NCBI GenBank assembly: GCA_033065855.1
Contig: JAVXUO010003224.1
Span: 62,001-126,000, forward strand
From: Escallonia rubra
Lineage: Eukaryota > Streptophyta > Magnoliopsida > Escalloniales > Escalloniaceae
Length of the DNA stretch: 64,000 nucleotides
Direction: 5' to 3'
The notes under the pieces are model-generated. The model ran no database searches. It saw only the letters and a list, made by a program, of their open reading frames with translations, and had not been told where the DNA came from. Of the stretch, positions 31,093-43,146 are shown piece after piece. The position numbers were made by a program, and so were the translations under genes. Each line of letters starts with the position of its first letter. Positions within the stretch are counted from its first letter, which is position 1.

Positions 31093-33958
31093 CTAGCTCA
31101 GTAACCCGGGCAAGGCACGGGTGAGTTGAGTTTCAACATATTTTGCTATAGTTAAGGTTGGATATTAAGAATCATGTCGATGGTTTTGAAAATTGCGATT
31201 TATTCGTATTCACCTGAAGTGAACTATCGAATTCAAAACATATCACATTCATGCATTTCATATATAAGCAGCATCAAAACCAAAAGAAATTCAATGAAAG
31301 CATAATCCTAAAATTGTTTCATAATAGTAAAGCATGTTATAGTGCTTAAAAATTAGTAAGATTCAGAAGTTCAAAATAAAGTATTCAAAAAGTGAAGCAT
31401 ACAATGAATAATCAATTATTTCACATCAAATTAGAATGTTACTTTTTGTTCTTTAGTATTTTAGGTAGTAATTTTGTTTTTGTACAAAAAAGTTAGATTT
31501 CAAAAATTTATACACAAAATTATATTTATGCTATTCATTTTGCTTACCATATCCATATAAGTGTGAGATTTTTTCTTTTCTTTTTAGTTTTTCACGTTAT
31601 GTGGGGCATCATTGATCAACAATTTTATTTTATAAGTACCTCTGATAAAATTCCTTACCATATATTAAATTAGACAACTACTATAGTCCTTTACAACGAA
31701 TTTTGTAAAGTTAGAATATCACATATTTTACATTATTTTTGGTGGATTTTCCTATATATACACATGAATTAAAACATAATGAAAATTAAAAATCAGCCAC
31801 AATTATTTGTACTGGAAAAGAGAAATCTTAAAAAAGGCGCACGAACTATACAATTAATACTTTACTATTCAGACATAAATAGGTAACTAAAAATAGACAC
31901 TGGAACTGCAATAGAAGCACGTGAATCAATTTTTATTCATTTCAGATAATGAATTATTTTTACATACTGCTCATGAAAATCCCTACAACCCTCTATACAA
32001 AACAGTCAATGACCGATAAATGTGCTGCTAATTTTTAAAAGTACATTTTTTAAGTCACTAAATAAGTGCCACTAAAAGTATACAACGACCATTGAGTTTC
32101 ATTGTATGGGAGGTCGTAGGCTTCTTCCTATGGCCTGGGTAGCGGCCAAAAATTTCTTAAGTAACCATCATTTTAAAAGATAGAATTAAACCTATAAAAG
32201 AAATAGTGTAGCATTACGGTGACAATACTTGTATTTTAATTGTTTCACTTCAAGATCATGTTCAAGAAATTTTGGAGGTGCTGTTTTGATCTGTTTTTGA
32301 AGATTTTCTAAAGTAATCAATTTAAAAATGTGTTACATTTGATTCTTTGTTTTGGGCATTCAAAAGAGGATACGATTTTTACTTAAGGCTTTGAGTTATT
32401 ATATTAAAATTAATTTGTGAAATAAACTGCTATTTTGGCATTTCAAAGATATCTAAAAATAAAGTCATATTCGTTTCTTATATTGCTTATATGAAAAGAT
32501 GTTAAATACTAATCTTTATTTTTGATATATGGTCTTCGTACTACATATTTGTGAGATTCTATTTTATCATTTTAAAGTGCACTTAAGGTATTAACAATCA
32601 AAATTAAGGCCTAATATGTAAGTAATTTCATTAGGTAGTACTTTAAAAACTTTAGAGTTAGTTTCCTAGTTTTAAAATGTTTACAAAAATTGGGCCAGTA
32701 ATATCCATAATTTTTTAACAATAAATTATAGTACATAGTTAATAAGTTGGGGTGACGTGTCGTATAAGTAAGAAGGATAAATAAAAAAAGAACACTTAAA
32801 AAACTTATGTATTTTAAAGTTCAATGTGATAAAATTAAAATTAACTGATGAAGTAAAATTTCATATTCGTATTTTTAAATTAATTACAACAATGAACTCA
32901 TATTCTTTTAACATGTTGCTTCTGTATAAAGAAAAGAAAGCTTTTTAATTTGTGACCTATATTTTTTTTTCATAAGTGACTTATATTTTCTTTATGTTGG
33001 GTATTTATATTGTTATTTAAAGTGTTTTTAAGGTGCTAATAATCAAAATCAAGTTCCACTATGTTGATACATTGACTATATAGAATTTTAGAAGGTGTAG
33101 AATTGGTTTTTTATTCTTATAATATCAAGTAAATTTATGGTAATTATACCTCCGAATTTTTTAATAATAGTTATAATAAAGAGTCATGATGCATGTGTGA
33201 CTATAATAAGTAGAGATAGAAGATGATTGGAATACCAAAGCAAACATGATGACATATAATTTATGTTTTCTTTATATTTGAGTGTTTATTTTGTTATAAA
33301 AAGTGTTTTTGATGTGTTAGTAGTCAAAATTAAGTTCTAATATGTTGATACATTGATTAGGTTGAGGTTTAGAAGTTGTATAAAAGATTTTTTACTCTTA
33401 TAAGGTCTACTAAATTTATGGTAATAATACCTCCGAATTTTTAATAATAAGTTATACTAAAGAGTCATGATAAATGTGTGACTTTAATAAGTAGAGGTAA
33501 AGGAGGATTAAAAAAACAAAACAAACATGATGACGTATAATTTATGTTTATATTTTTATTTTACGTTTTGAGTGTTTATTTTGTTATTTAAAGTGTTTTT
33601 GAGGTGTTAATAGTAAAAATTAAGCCGTAATGTGTTGATACATTGATTAGGTAGAGTTTTAGAATGTGTAGAATTGATTTTTTAGTCTTATAAGATCAAT
33701 TAAATTTATAGTGATAATATTTCCGAATTTTTTAATAATAAATTATAATAAAGAGTCACGATACATGTGAGATTTTAATAAGTAGAGGAGACTTTAATAA
33801 GTAGAGGCAAAAGATGAATGAAACACCAAAACAAAGATGATGACGTGTCGCAAAATTGAACAAAGATGACGTGTCGCATAATTAAAAGGGGTAAAAAGGG
33901 AAAATAACACGAAAAAAGCTTATGTGTCGCCTCCACGACGCACAACGCTTCGTCTATT
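31093..33958 (-). mobile_element. Non-autonomous Helitron 2, minus strand
   Basis: Same family as Helitron 1. On the minus strand it has a hairpin with stem CCCGTGC/GCCCGGG (31105-31121, one mismatch), an 8-nt spacer, CTAG at 31093-31096, and then T. Its other end near 33925-33958 repeats the CGCCTCCACGACGCACAACGCTTCG sequence type. It abuts Helitron 1 head to tail, so it probably inserted at or near that element's 5' end. No coding capacity. Confidence 0.6.
33000..33800 (+). repeat. Degenerate repeats in Helitron 2
   Basis: Three to four copies of a roughly 280-bp unit with GTGTTTTTGAGGTGTTA, GATACATTGATTAGGTAGAG and AAAGAGTCATGAT, related to the units at 29530-30850. Confidence 0.65.
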
Positions 33959-33964
33959 ATATAT

Positions 33965-34011
33965 TTATATGATATGATATGATATGATATACATAGATAT
34001 AGATATAGATT
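33965..34011 (+). repeat. ATATG/ATAGAT microsatellite
   Basis: TATGA repeats followed by TAGATA repeats at the Helitron/host boundary. Confidence 0.8.
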
Positions 34012-34343
34012 TATTGGACTTTGTAGAAACTTTTGAATATACATTATGATGATATGGTGCTTTTGAAAAAAAACCTACAAAAGTTACTGAGCAGTCAATA
34101 TGGAGTAAGATGTTACCAAAAATTACAAGTGTCCAGTAGGAGACTACACTTGTTGATTCCAAAACAAAGTGCCTATATGGAGTACTAACATTTGAGCTTT
34201 GTAAGTTTGCCTTCTGCAAGCAACCTTATGCAATGTAGCATGAAGAATGGGAACTTTTCAGGTAAGTGGTCATGCAATGAACATAGCTTCCTTTGCAGGA
34301 TGATGTTTTTCTCTGCATCATCAGAATAAGAAGGCCTTAGCAC

Positions 34344-36166
34344 CTAATGCCCATTCTTCTTCTCATATCCATTTCCATTCCATCCAATGCCAGTTTCCTC
34401 CGATCTTTGTTTTCCCTTTTCTTCCCCTTCGACCCACCTTTTGAACTTTTCAATCAACCTTCGCCTTTTTGAATGAGCGAAAAGGCCGGTTGTCAAGCCT
34501 AAGCATGCCTCACTATGCTGCACATTGAGACCATCCAACTCGCGCTCTAATCCGAAATCCCTCTGATCTCCACTTCCCCCAGATTCCAAGTCCAACTTTT
34601 TCTTATTGCCGTCCAGTTTTTCTTCTTGTTCTTGATTCCTCCTCATCAGCTCGTGCCTTAAGCATGCATTGCACCACCTAAGGTAGATTAGTTCATTAAT
34701 CTCAGCAGTTCGATCCTTTTGGAGTTGTTCTAGTTCATTTAATAGCTGATAGTAATCCTCTAGTACCACCCCTTCTGCTTCATTCTGCAAAATGTGTGAC
34801 CTTTAGAGTACCAAAACCAATAAGCATAAGAATGATGTGAAACAGCTGGTTGAGGATGCTTCCTTCTACTTCTAGCTCCTTGCTAATACTGGGTACTACA
34901 GAAAATCAAAACGTGGTAATTAATCAGGGTACTACAGAGTTGTAATAATCAAGGCGTACGTCAAATGGGATCTAAGATGTCATGTCTTTTGTTCCTTTTG
35001 ATTAAGGACTATAATGTTTTCTGGAATATGTTTTCTTATTGCATCTGCACTTCCTCTAACATGTTCCAAAGATAAGCCCGGGAATTATGCAAATTATTAT
35101 CCTTAAGCACAGATTTGCTTAGGGAGAGGGTGGGAACCAAATTCATACCAGAGAAACCAGTCATTGGAGTTGGCCTCATCCATTTATGCAACTCCTTTTA
35201 TCTTTCAGTATCCGGTTGATACAAGTTTATAGCATCAAATGAGAAGATATAGTCTAAGTTGAGTCTGTGCTTATATCCTGCAATGGAAGTGACAGTTTAG
35301 AGAAACTAACCTTTGAAGAGGCTGGATTTTCAGCTGCCATCTCTAGCTGGTTGATCAGTTCACTCTTCTCCTCCTGCAATCTCATCACCACAGTTTTCAG
35401 CTCATCAATTTCATCTTCCAGTCCCTTGATAGCAGCTGCCCTTCTTTCTATTTCTTCATGACTACACAACCTCTGCTTCTGTTACTTTAATCTGCAAATT
35501 CTGTCCCTCAAGAGCACGAGAACGCTCCTTTAATTCTCTCAGTAGCTTTTGGACCTTCCTATGGAGCAACCCATTCTCCATTCTTGAACACTCAAGCTGC
35601 TCCAAAACATTCAAAAACTCAGCTACCATGCCCTCAAACCTCTTGTTTTCGGCCTCTATTGAATGTAACTCCCTATCCAAGAACTCAACTCTGTCAATCT
35701 CTAACACCAGCCTGTGTAAAAGCTCCACAAGAATCAATTCTTGCTCTTTCAAGTCTTGATAGTGAAGAAACCGCGTCCCTAACTTCCATTCTCTCGCTTG
35801 AAAGCCTTCTATTTGAGTCTTTAGTCCTTCAACTTCTTCTTCTAGTTTATAACATCTATCTTCAGTTTGTAAAGATTCTGCTGAAGTCTTCTGTTGGATA
35901 TCTGTGGAAAAAATTTCATCCTCTACATTGTGAGTTAAAGATGTCGAGTCAAGGCTAAGAAAGCTCTCTTCATGTCTACATAACTCCTCAAGACTGGTTT
36001 GTAGAGAGTTCACTTGTGCTTGATCAGAAGATGAAGCTTTTAGGATTGAACTTTTCCAAGTCATGAACCTGGAAAAAATAAAACCTGCCACAGAGATAGC
36101 CACTGGTATTCCAGCCTTAAAGAGAAGTGGCTTCATGACATCTACCTTTGTTCTTGAGCCCTCCAT
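34344..36166 (-). CDS. CHUP1-like coiled-coil protein gene, with an apparent frameshift
   Basis: Exons: 36166-35311 and 34784-34344, joined by a canonical intron (donor GTTAGT at 35310, acceptor TTGCAG ending 34785; phase 0, SSK|NEAEG). The start at 36166 (MEGS) is preferred; an in-frame ATG at 36208 is also open. The N-terminus has a hydrophobic segment (GIPVAISVAGFIF), as in membrane-anchored CHUP1 relatives, followed by long coiled coils (E/K/L-rich, about residues 60-280). The C-terminal exon has the family signature ELIYLRWCNACLRHELMR. CHUP1 proteins link organelles or microtubules to actin; this is the shorter IPGA1-like type. At 35462-35469 the frame breaks (AEVV-stop versus CSHEEIERR one frame over), as if two bases were missing; no usable intron explains it. 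So it is a pseudogene, a sequencing error or an unusual splice. Confidence 0.75.
34800..35250. other. Intron of the CHUP1-like gene
   Basis: Ordinary AT-rich intron sequence between the two exons (34785-35310). No other feature seen. Confidence 0.7.
35462..35469 (-). other. Frame break inside the CHUP1-like coding exon
   Basis: The minus strand reads GAGGTTGTGTAGTCATGAAG. The upstream frame hits TAG, while the homologous continuation (HEEIERRAAAIKGLEDEI) is in another frame. Two additional bases (a second TG) would restore one continuous frame. The only GT...AG here is 9 nt long, too short for an intron. Confidence 0.75.
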
Positions 36167-36249
36167 CTTGAAATACTTTCTTTGATTATCAATGTCAGAA
36201 CTCAGCAAGCAAGTTGGATTGAATTCAAGTTGTTGATCGCTTGATTGGT

Positions 36250-37160
36250 GTTCTGTTTTTTTTTTTTGTGGAAATCAGATTGTGTTGTTGCAATGAAGAT
36301 TTTGCTAAAAATTCTTTACTTACTGGGTCTGCTTTAAGCTTTTCTGTTGTTTAGAGAAATAGTGGGTTCTTGCTTTTTGACAAATCTATAGCTCCTTTAA
36401 GACACCTTCATTTCTCTTGCATCATGTTGCTTTGGAATCTGGTTCCTTTCAGATTGATGTAAATGTATTGCACAATTTGTGGGTTTCTTGCGTGGGATAC
36501 ATTTGATCAATATGGACGACATAGTTGGCCCCATGGAGTACCAATTGGGTCGACATTTCAAAGTTTATACGTGCATCATGCTAAGTCAGCCTTTGAAGCG
36601 AGTCAATACCGATTCACAAAATTTTGCAAAGAATTGATTTTCCATTATTTGACTCCACAAAAACTCGAACTAACAACTTCGAGGATAAATTTTTGAAGGC
36701 GGTTTAAAAATTTTGCCATAGACGCAACATTGCCATATACCATATGTTGTAACTTTCCACCCCAATTCCCACCAAAGCATGTGTAACTTCACCATCTGGA
36801 CTGGAGTATGATTTCCATATTTTGGAGCCCCTACACCTAAACAAAGCAAAATTGAAATTGTGTCTAGTAGAACTTCAACCATCCCATTCCCAAGAGGATC
36901 ATGCATTGCCTTTGCAGTTGATGGAAGTCAAACATCATGATATTCAATTTTTCTTTAACCAAACAAAAGGGTACTTTTGTTTTGTTTTGTTTTTTCTTTT
37001 ATTTTTGAAGCAGTAGACTTGAGGATTTGGGCCAAATCCTCAAGCCCAGGCCTAGGATTGCTTTGAAGCTTGGATCTGGCCCACTGTCTTTGAACAATAC
37101 TAATGGCCGCCCAATAGATTTTTATCATAAAACTAAAAAAGAAAAATGAAAAAAGGAGGG
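36250..37160. other. 5' flank of the CHUP1-like gene, no gene seen
   Basis: Includes a T run near 36257-36267 and a stretch at 37020-37085 (CCTAGGATTGCTTTGAAG) repeated at the window's left edge, with an inverted GAGGATTTGG/CCAAATCCTC pair. Confidence 0.5.
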
Positions 37161-37166
37161 GACGCG

Positions 37167-37190
37167 GGGGGGGGGGGGGGGGGGGGGGGG
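37167..37190 (+). repeat. Poly-G run
   Basis: About 24 consecutive G bases after GACGC. Such a run is rare in plant DNA and its length should be treated as uncertain. Confidence 0.85.
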
Positions 37191-37464
37191 TTTGACTATT
37201 TGACTCACACGTCAATCAATCATTGGTACCATCATTAAATGGAAGGAGGGGATTGATATATTTAAATTTAATAAATCCTCGAACTGAATAAACAAATTTG
37301 GCAAAGAGACAGCCTCCTCTCTATCTACTGCACCAACCAAAAGTGGTCCACACTGCTGTTTTTTAACCTGCACACACACATGTAGAATGTTGACAACTCG
37401 TTTTGTGTCTTCAATGATGATGATAATAATAATAATGTGGTTGATAGAGACACGTCCCCGCTAG

Positions 37465-37725
37465 GAGGGGCGGACCTATGTTGTGGCAAGGGGGGCTGAA
37501 GCACCCCTCACTTCTTAAAAAAAAAACAAAAAAAAAAATTTTGTTTTTGTTTTCGGGAATCGCACCACCCCATTCCCGAGACGTCGTTCCCCCGTTCCCG
37601 ATAGTATTCAGTGATTATATAGAGATTTTTTTAAATCTATATATAATATTATTTTACTATAAAAAAAATGGTGCATTTGATAGAATTTTTGCACTCTCTG
37701 AAAAAAAATTATGATTCCGCCCCTG
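37465..37725. mobile_element. hAT-type MITE, 261 bp
   Basis: Ends GAGGGGCGGA and (inverted) CAGGGGCGGA are flanked by the 8-bp target duplication CCCGCTAG at 37457-37464 and 37726-37733. The interior has no coding capacity. Confidence 0.85.
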
Positions 37726-37839
37726 CCCGCTAGTCAAGATTCCGAAACGAATGTTACAAATTTTTAGGACCGAGGTGGCTGATGTCTGGTTTTAACAACA
37801 CCACCTGTTATGAATTAACGGATGAAATTTAACAATATC

Positions 37840-38260
37840 TACTAATCATGATCATGTGTAATGTCATTTTTTTATGGTTGTTGTGGTGATTTCTCGTATG
37901 AAAGGTGCATTGTTACATGAATAGACATACTCATCATGCCCTGTCGGTTCTGAGGATGACTCAACACGGTTTCGTGTCGCGTTTGAGCTTCTACAGGACT
38001 ATTTTTTCAAAAACAGAATGAAAACATTGTTTCAACCATTAAAAACGTTAAGCGACTATTTCAAGAATATGGTTGGGATTACACGGTGCATCGCTGGGAA
38101 AGCATAATAACGAGATTAATTGTAAGAGAAATATGTGGCCTCAATTGTTCCCACACTCCTTGTATTACTGACGGTAGAAAAGTGAGATTCTAAGCTCTAG
38201 CTTTTACATTAATGATGATATAAGTGGTGAATAGTAGAAATATTCCGTAATTTCATGATT
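37840..38260 (+). repeat. Diverged copy of the segment at 39030 and 47240
   Basis: Sequence around TGAAAGGTGCATTGTTACATGAA...GAGGATGACTCAACACGGTTT parallels the start of both duplication units (39060-39370 and 47270-47610) at clearly lower identity, implying an older third copy. Confidence 0.6.
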
Positions 38261-38835
38261 TTATTTATAGGAGCAAGTCCCAGCCATTTTAACCGTTTAT
38301 ATCAATCTAAAGTAAATAAGGAGTTACGCAAATGAAACTATACTTAGCCCACATTAACAAGTTAAATCTGTATACATCTAGTACATAAGTAGTCTAATTC
38401 ATAAATACTCAAATCTCGATTTGGATGCAAATGTGACAAGTGAAATTGTTTCACTAAGTAGTCTCTTGCTTTTAGTGTTATTCTGCATTAAGGGAAAGAC
38501 ATACTAACATATGCATGACTTACATATCATGTAATTTCGGCCCCGCTGCTGCACTAACGCTCTCTGTCACTTTCAAATTCGTACACATAACAATATGCAT
38601 GATCTTTTCATGCTGAGCCCCTTTCAGCGATATCGGAATTGTTAATGTACGTTTATACAGTAAATAGATCCAAAGAATCAAATAAAGATGCAACTAATCC
38701 GATCTGTACTCCCAAGGGCTTCATGAACTTATGAAATCGAAATTTGCACGCAATAATATAGCAGAATAGAAGAATATTTCGTGACATTGATAGTTTAGTA
38801 GCCATCTGCTTCAATTTCAGATACGCATTTTCAAT

Positions 38836-39033
38836 CTAACTTTCAATGTTACTAATTTCATCTCCAGTTTCCCTTACATACTTAAAACAATAGAGCTGTC
38901 GTCGTAAGTCATTCATCATTCCATTGACATGATGAACGTAACAATGGTCCCCATTGTTAGGCATTCTACCAACCCAAAGCGGATGAAATTTTACAACTTC
39001 CTCTAATCTCTTCAGTTGCATGTACCATGTCAT
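38836..39033 (-). pseudogene. Unrecognised 65-codon exon-like fragment
   Basis: The frame has protein-like composition (FHPLWVGRMPNNGDHCYVHHVNG) unlike the surrounding AT-rich noise. Its 5' end lies at the breakpoint of the tandem duplication (about 39009-39030), so copy 2 keeps only its first codons. No family recognised; possibly a gene remnant. Confidence 0.35.
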
Positions 39034-39392
39034 TGTTATTACCGTAATAATGAATATTTACTCCTGTGAAAGATGCATTGTAGCATGAACAACCGTATTC
39101 ATGCCCTACCAGTTCCCTCTCTAATTGAGGATGACTTAACCCGTTTTTGTGTAGTATTAGAGCTTATATAGGGCTATTTTAAAAAAAAAATGAATGAACG
39201 CAATGTTTGAGCCATTTAAAAGTTAAGGGACTATTCGAAGAAAAATGTTAGGATTCTTAAACACTCCCATCACTGTGAAAGCATAATGACCAAATTGAAA
39301 GAGTAATATGTGGTCGTAACTCTTCCATGGCTCCTTACATTAAGGATTATAGATGTTGGAAAGTGAAATTTGAGCTCCATTTTTTTTACCAT

Positions 39393-39395
39393 TTA

Positions 39396-39457
<62 letters not shown>
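39393..39457. repeat. (TA)n microsatellite, about 30 units
   Basis: Present in copy 1 only; at the matching site in copy 2 (near 47630) there is a short T run instead, so the expansion followed the duplication. Confidence 0.9.
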
Positions 39458-39459
<2 letters not shown>

Positions 39460-40826
39460 ATAAACCCTTTAGAAGCGTTGCTATATAGACACGCTTAATT
39501 ACCCATCACGAGGAATAAGGACGTAATTGTCCAATGAGAGTACCCCTTACAATAGTAAGGTACTCGTAAAAATATTTGGAAGGAAGGAATGTAGTAGAAT
39601 ACAACCCTTCAGGAATATTATTTGATAGCAAAAGGGGGGAGCTAGACACTAGACCTATCATGTATGAGAAGTTAACCGAGTCAAGGGGCAATCGTTCTGG
39701 CTTCTTTCTTTGCTAACGCTCAGGATCGAGTTCTTAGGCGGAATTTTATAACCACCACCGAGGTGGAGAATCTTGAAGTGGGAATGCTGATATGAGTAAC
39801 AAAGAATCTTGTTACCCGAGATAGTTGGCACAACAGAAGTAATCAATGCATCCTTTCCCTAAGCTCTATTTAGTAGGAGCATGGATACTCCTAGTAGAGA
39901 AATTAACATCATCGGATGGAATGATCCTATAAACGAGTGATTGAGTTCGACTCATCTTCTACCATCTTCGTCCTTCCACTTTAACAATAAAAGTTGAGTT
40001 CAAATGTTAGAGGTGAAGTTCAAATATTTGAAATGCTAAAGACTATTAACAGGAACACATTATTTAAGGGACTACCAAATGGATATTTTTTGGATATCCA
40101 AATTTAACGAAAATTCTCCGTCTTTATCCTAAGTCTGCGCATTTTTATTCCTAAAGACTCTTATTAAAAGTTGTGCGACATAAAAAGGAAAAAACAAACA
40201 CAGCTCTCTTTGATCAAAAAGAAAAAGAAAAAACAAACAGTAGTAGTTGGTAGAAGTACTTAAGTTACTCATCATACCTTGACCTTAGTTTAACACCTTG
40301 GACATTATCTCATACCACAAGACAGGTTATCGATTCTGTAAAAAAATGAGAATTTAAGAAGCGGATAGATTACTAAAACTTACTTTCCTCTCTCTGAGCG
40401 AGGCAAAAAAATAGATAAGCCCCTTCACTGCTACAACCCTTTCCCCTCTCCGCCTCCGTCACCACTGTCGGTTTTCCCTGTTGGTGATGGCTTGGTAAAT
40501 TAGCCTAGCTGTTTGCTAGGGTTTTTAACTTTGGGGCTCTTGGTGTCTTCAATGGGTTTGACACTGTCATTGTCACGATAGTTTGCCTCTTGTCAGATGT
40601 GACTTCCTCCATTTCCCGGCACTGGTGATAGGGTGGCGTTGGTTATAGGTTGAAGCTGTCGGCTCCTTGAATTGGGATGCTAGCTACCAAATTGAGTTGG
40701 TGGTTGATGTGTGACAATCTAATTCGCCGACGGGATTGTGGGTGAAGCGCGACCTTGGGTTGAAGATGGTTTTGGTGAGTCTAGATCTAGGTTTTTTCTT
40801 CTAGGGTTTCACTTCCCCCTTCCGCC

Positions 40827-41195
40827 CTAGTTGATCCCCTTTCCCCTGGGAGTAGCTGAGTATTCATTCAAATCTGGCGATGAAGTATCCTCTGATGCAA
40901 TATCCTGTGATATTATCCCATCCATTAGTGTGTTTCCCCTGTTAATCAGCTTTGCATCCTCCTGCACAGTATCCAGAGATAAGGATTTGATTTCTTCAAC
41001 ATCTTCCGGAAATGCCTCGTCATAGGGCAGAGCATAAAAACGGTTATGCGGGATTGTTCCTTGATTTTCCTGTCCCAGATCGGTCATAAAATTCTGAATC
41101 ACTTCCCTTAGACCTTGGTCACGGCTAAGCACTTCCAAACCATAACTGATGAATGGGTCTATGATTCGTTGTAAGGAAGATGAGGTTTGGAGCAT
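40827..41195 (-). CDS. Unrecognised 122-aa frame
   Basis: Open frame beginning MLQTSSSLQRIIDPF, with an acidic middle and mixed composition that looks like real protein. No family recognised. A TATA-poor flank and a microsatellite follow upstream (41270-41314). It lies in the segment present in copy 1 only. It may be a fragment of a host gene brought in by an element; splice sites were not identified. Confidence 0.35.
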   Translation of the reverse strand: MLQTSSSLQRIIDPFISYGLEVLSRDQGLREVIQNFMTDLGQENQGTIPHNRFYALPYDEAFPEDVEEIKSLSLDTVQEDAKLINRGNTLMDGIISQDIASEDTSSPDLNEYSATPRGKGIN

Positions 41196-41267
41196 TTCTT
41201 CGTTGTGATTTTGCCAGTATTTGGGAATAGACTTTATTTGGTGTGGATTGTGTGTTATTGTGTTTTA

Positions 41268-41271
<4 letters not shown>

Positions 41272-41314
<43 letters not shown>
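41272..41314 (+). repeat. (GT)n(AT)n microsatellite
   Basis: GT repeats turning into AT repeats; the solo LTR at 41315 is inserted here and the AT tract resumes at 42978. Confidence 0.85.
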
Positions 41315-41462
41315 TGTTCACAACCCATTTGGACCGTACCCCGGGGCCCGCTACGAGAGCCCAGTGGCGTGACACGGAGGCACGACACGTCACCTGTTTG
41401 ACGGTCAACATCACTCAACATTCTTGCTCGGTCAGAACGCAATGGCCCGGACGAACGAACGG

Positions 41463-41850
41463 CGATCGTATTTGACCCCGAGGGCTCGGCCACCCCTAGG
41501 GGGTCGGCCTCCCCCTTCCTTAGTGAAAGAGGGGCTCGGCCTCCCCTAGGGGGTCGGCCTCCCCCTTCCTTGGTGAAGGAGGGGTCGGCCACCATTAGGG
41601 GGTCGGCCTTCCATTCCCTTGGGAGGAGTTGGCCACCCCTAGGGTTCGGCCTCCCCCTTCCTTGGTCAAGGAGGGGTCGGCCTCTTCGTGGGGGTCGGCC
41701 TTCCCTTCCCTTAGAGGGGTTTGGCCAACTTTAGGGGTCGGCCTCCCCTTCCTTGGTAAAAGGAGGGGTCGGCCTTCCTTAGGGGGTCGGCCACCCTCAG
41801 GGGGTCGGCCACCCCTTGCCTTAGCAGAAAAGAGGCTCGGCCTCCATGGC
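41463..41850 (+). repeat. GGGGTCGGCC minisatellite in the solo LTR
   Basis: A degenerate 30-60 bp unit GGGGTCGGCCTCCCCCTTCCTTGGT(G/A)AAGGA recurs about eight times. Confidence 0.8.
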
Positions 41851-41884
41851 CTTGTGAAGGCTACTTATCGTTCGACTGATCCAT

Positions 41885-42060
41885 AACGCACCCGGGATGG
41901 GCTCGCAACCTTGAAGCCATCGCCGTCTCAATCAAAGCGACGGGGCTCCGGCCCTCGCACCCGGGATGGGCTCGCAACCTTGAAGCCATCGCCGTCTCAA
42001 TCAAAGCGACGGGGCTCCGGCCCTCGCACCGTAACCTTAAAGCCATCGCCGTCTCAATCG
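41885..42060 (+). repeat. About 70-bp tandem repeat, two and a half units
   Basis: CGCACCCGGGATGGGCTCGC and the following 50 bp are repeated almost exactly at 41888 and 41957; a partial third copy follows at about 42026. Confidence 0.85.
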
Positions 42061-42544
42061 CTTGACAGGCTCCGGCCTTTGTCCGATCAATCAACCGGGG
42101 GCTCCGGCCCTCGCCAGCGCAACCAACCGACAGGCTTCTGGGGGCTCCGTTCGTAGTGCTCCAGCACGAGGATGCCCCGCCACGGACTCTAAGCATCGAG
42201 CTGTGAGCATGTGCGCTGATATCACCGTCGATCATCGACATCGCCAAGACAATGAACCGCGGGTCACTCCGAGACGGGAGCAGGTCTTCGGAGGGCATCG
42301 CGTCCGGCACGCCTGGCAGTTGGCTGCAGGGGCAACCCTCACCGCTGCCAGGATCTCTGCGCGTCTCATGACGCATCTCGTGGGATTCAGTAAGGGCTTG
42401 GACTGGAGGCTGGGGCAACGGGCTGCTCTGACCATGCTACCGCGGTGTGGTCAGTCTCCTCAGACAGGCAGAGGGACGCTGCAAGGGCAGGGCAACATGA
42501 ACTCGGGGACCGGCATATCCGACGGACAATCGATATTGCGAGAC

Positions 42545-42557
42545 CCCCCCCCCCCCT
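42545..42557 (+). repeat. Poly-C run
   Basis: About 13 C bases within the solo LTR. Confidence 0.8.
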
Positions 42558-43146
42558 ACGGCGACGTCACTCCCGGAGGACGACACGTGTCGGCTGATGA
42601 CACGTGCGTATTTGGGCCTATATATAGTGGATTTTGGAGCTTATTCGAGGATCCTCTCTCATTTGAAGATTTTACTTTCTCTCTCTAAAAAACTCAATTC
42701 TCTCTGGTTTTTCTAGTGAGAGAAAGACATTTCACCTCTTGACGTTGGATCACTGAAGCTGCACCATTGATACGAGCTGTCGATTGCTGACTGTCGCCCC
42801 TGTCCGTCGTCCCCTTGCTGACGCAGCACTGCCGGCCCTCGCGACCCGTCTGGGGAGCCTTGCTCTCGGCCCTTACTCCGTCCTTGCTGTCTCCCACATC
42901 GTCTACTTGGAAGCCAGCGCAGACTGCATCCTTTGTGGCACCTCACGTGGCACGCGAACAATCTTTCCTCCGCAACATATATATATATATTTAATGGATC
43001 AGCTCCCTATATATATATATATATATATATTAGGGTTGTAATGTGTGTGTGTCTAGGAATTTCAGAGTCGGTAAGTGAGTTGGGTGAAGTGAAGGTCTCA
43101 GCCGTGAAGAAAATAGAGGAAGAAGACAAGTGTGTGTGGGTGAAGG

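Larger units (their letters stand above)
41315..42977 (+). mobile_element. Solo LTR, 1,663 bp (Ty3/gypsy-like)
   Basis: Starts TGTTCACAAC and ends CCGCAACA, with TATAT on both sides. The duplication falls in an AT microsatellite, so it is weak evidence. Inside are a promoter-like CCTATATATAGTGG near 42618 followed by pyrimidine-rich leader sequence, as in an LTR U3-R. No gag or pol adjoins it. The GC-rich interior opens long frames on both strands that are not genes. Confidence 0.65.

Noticed and set aside
27258..31125. Plus-strand orientation of the Helitrons, taking TC after CTAG as 5' ends
   Set aside because: The hairpin lies immediately inside CTAG on the minus strand, which is the 3' rule; on the plus strand the hairpin would sit at the wrong end.
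41861..42688. 185- and 208-codon frames on opposite strands
   Set aside because: Both lie inside the solo LTR and consist largely of minisatellite translation; GC-rich DNA opens frames by chance.
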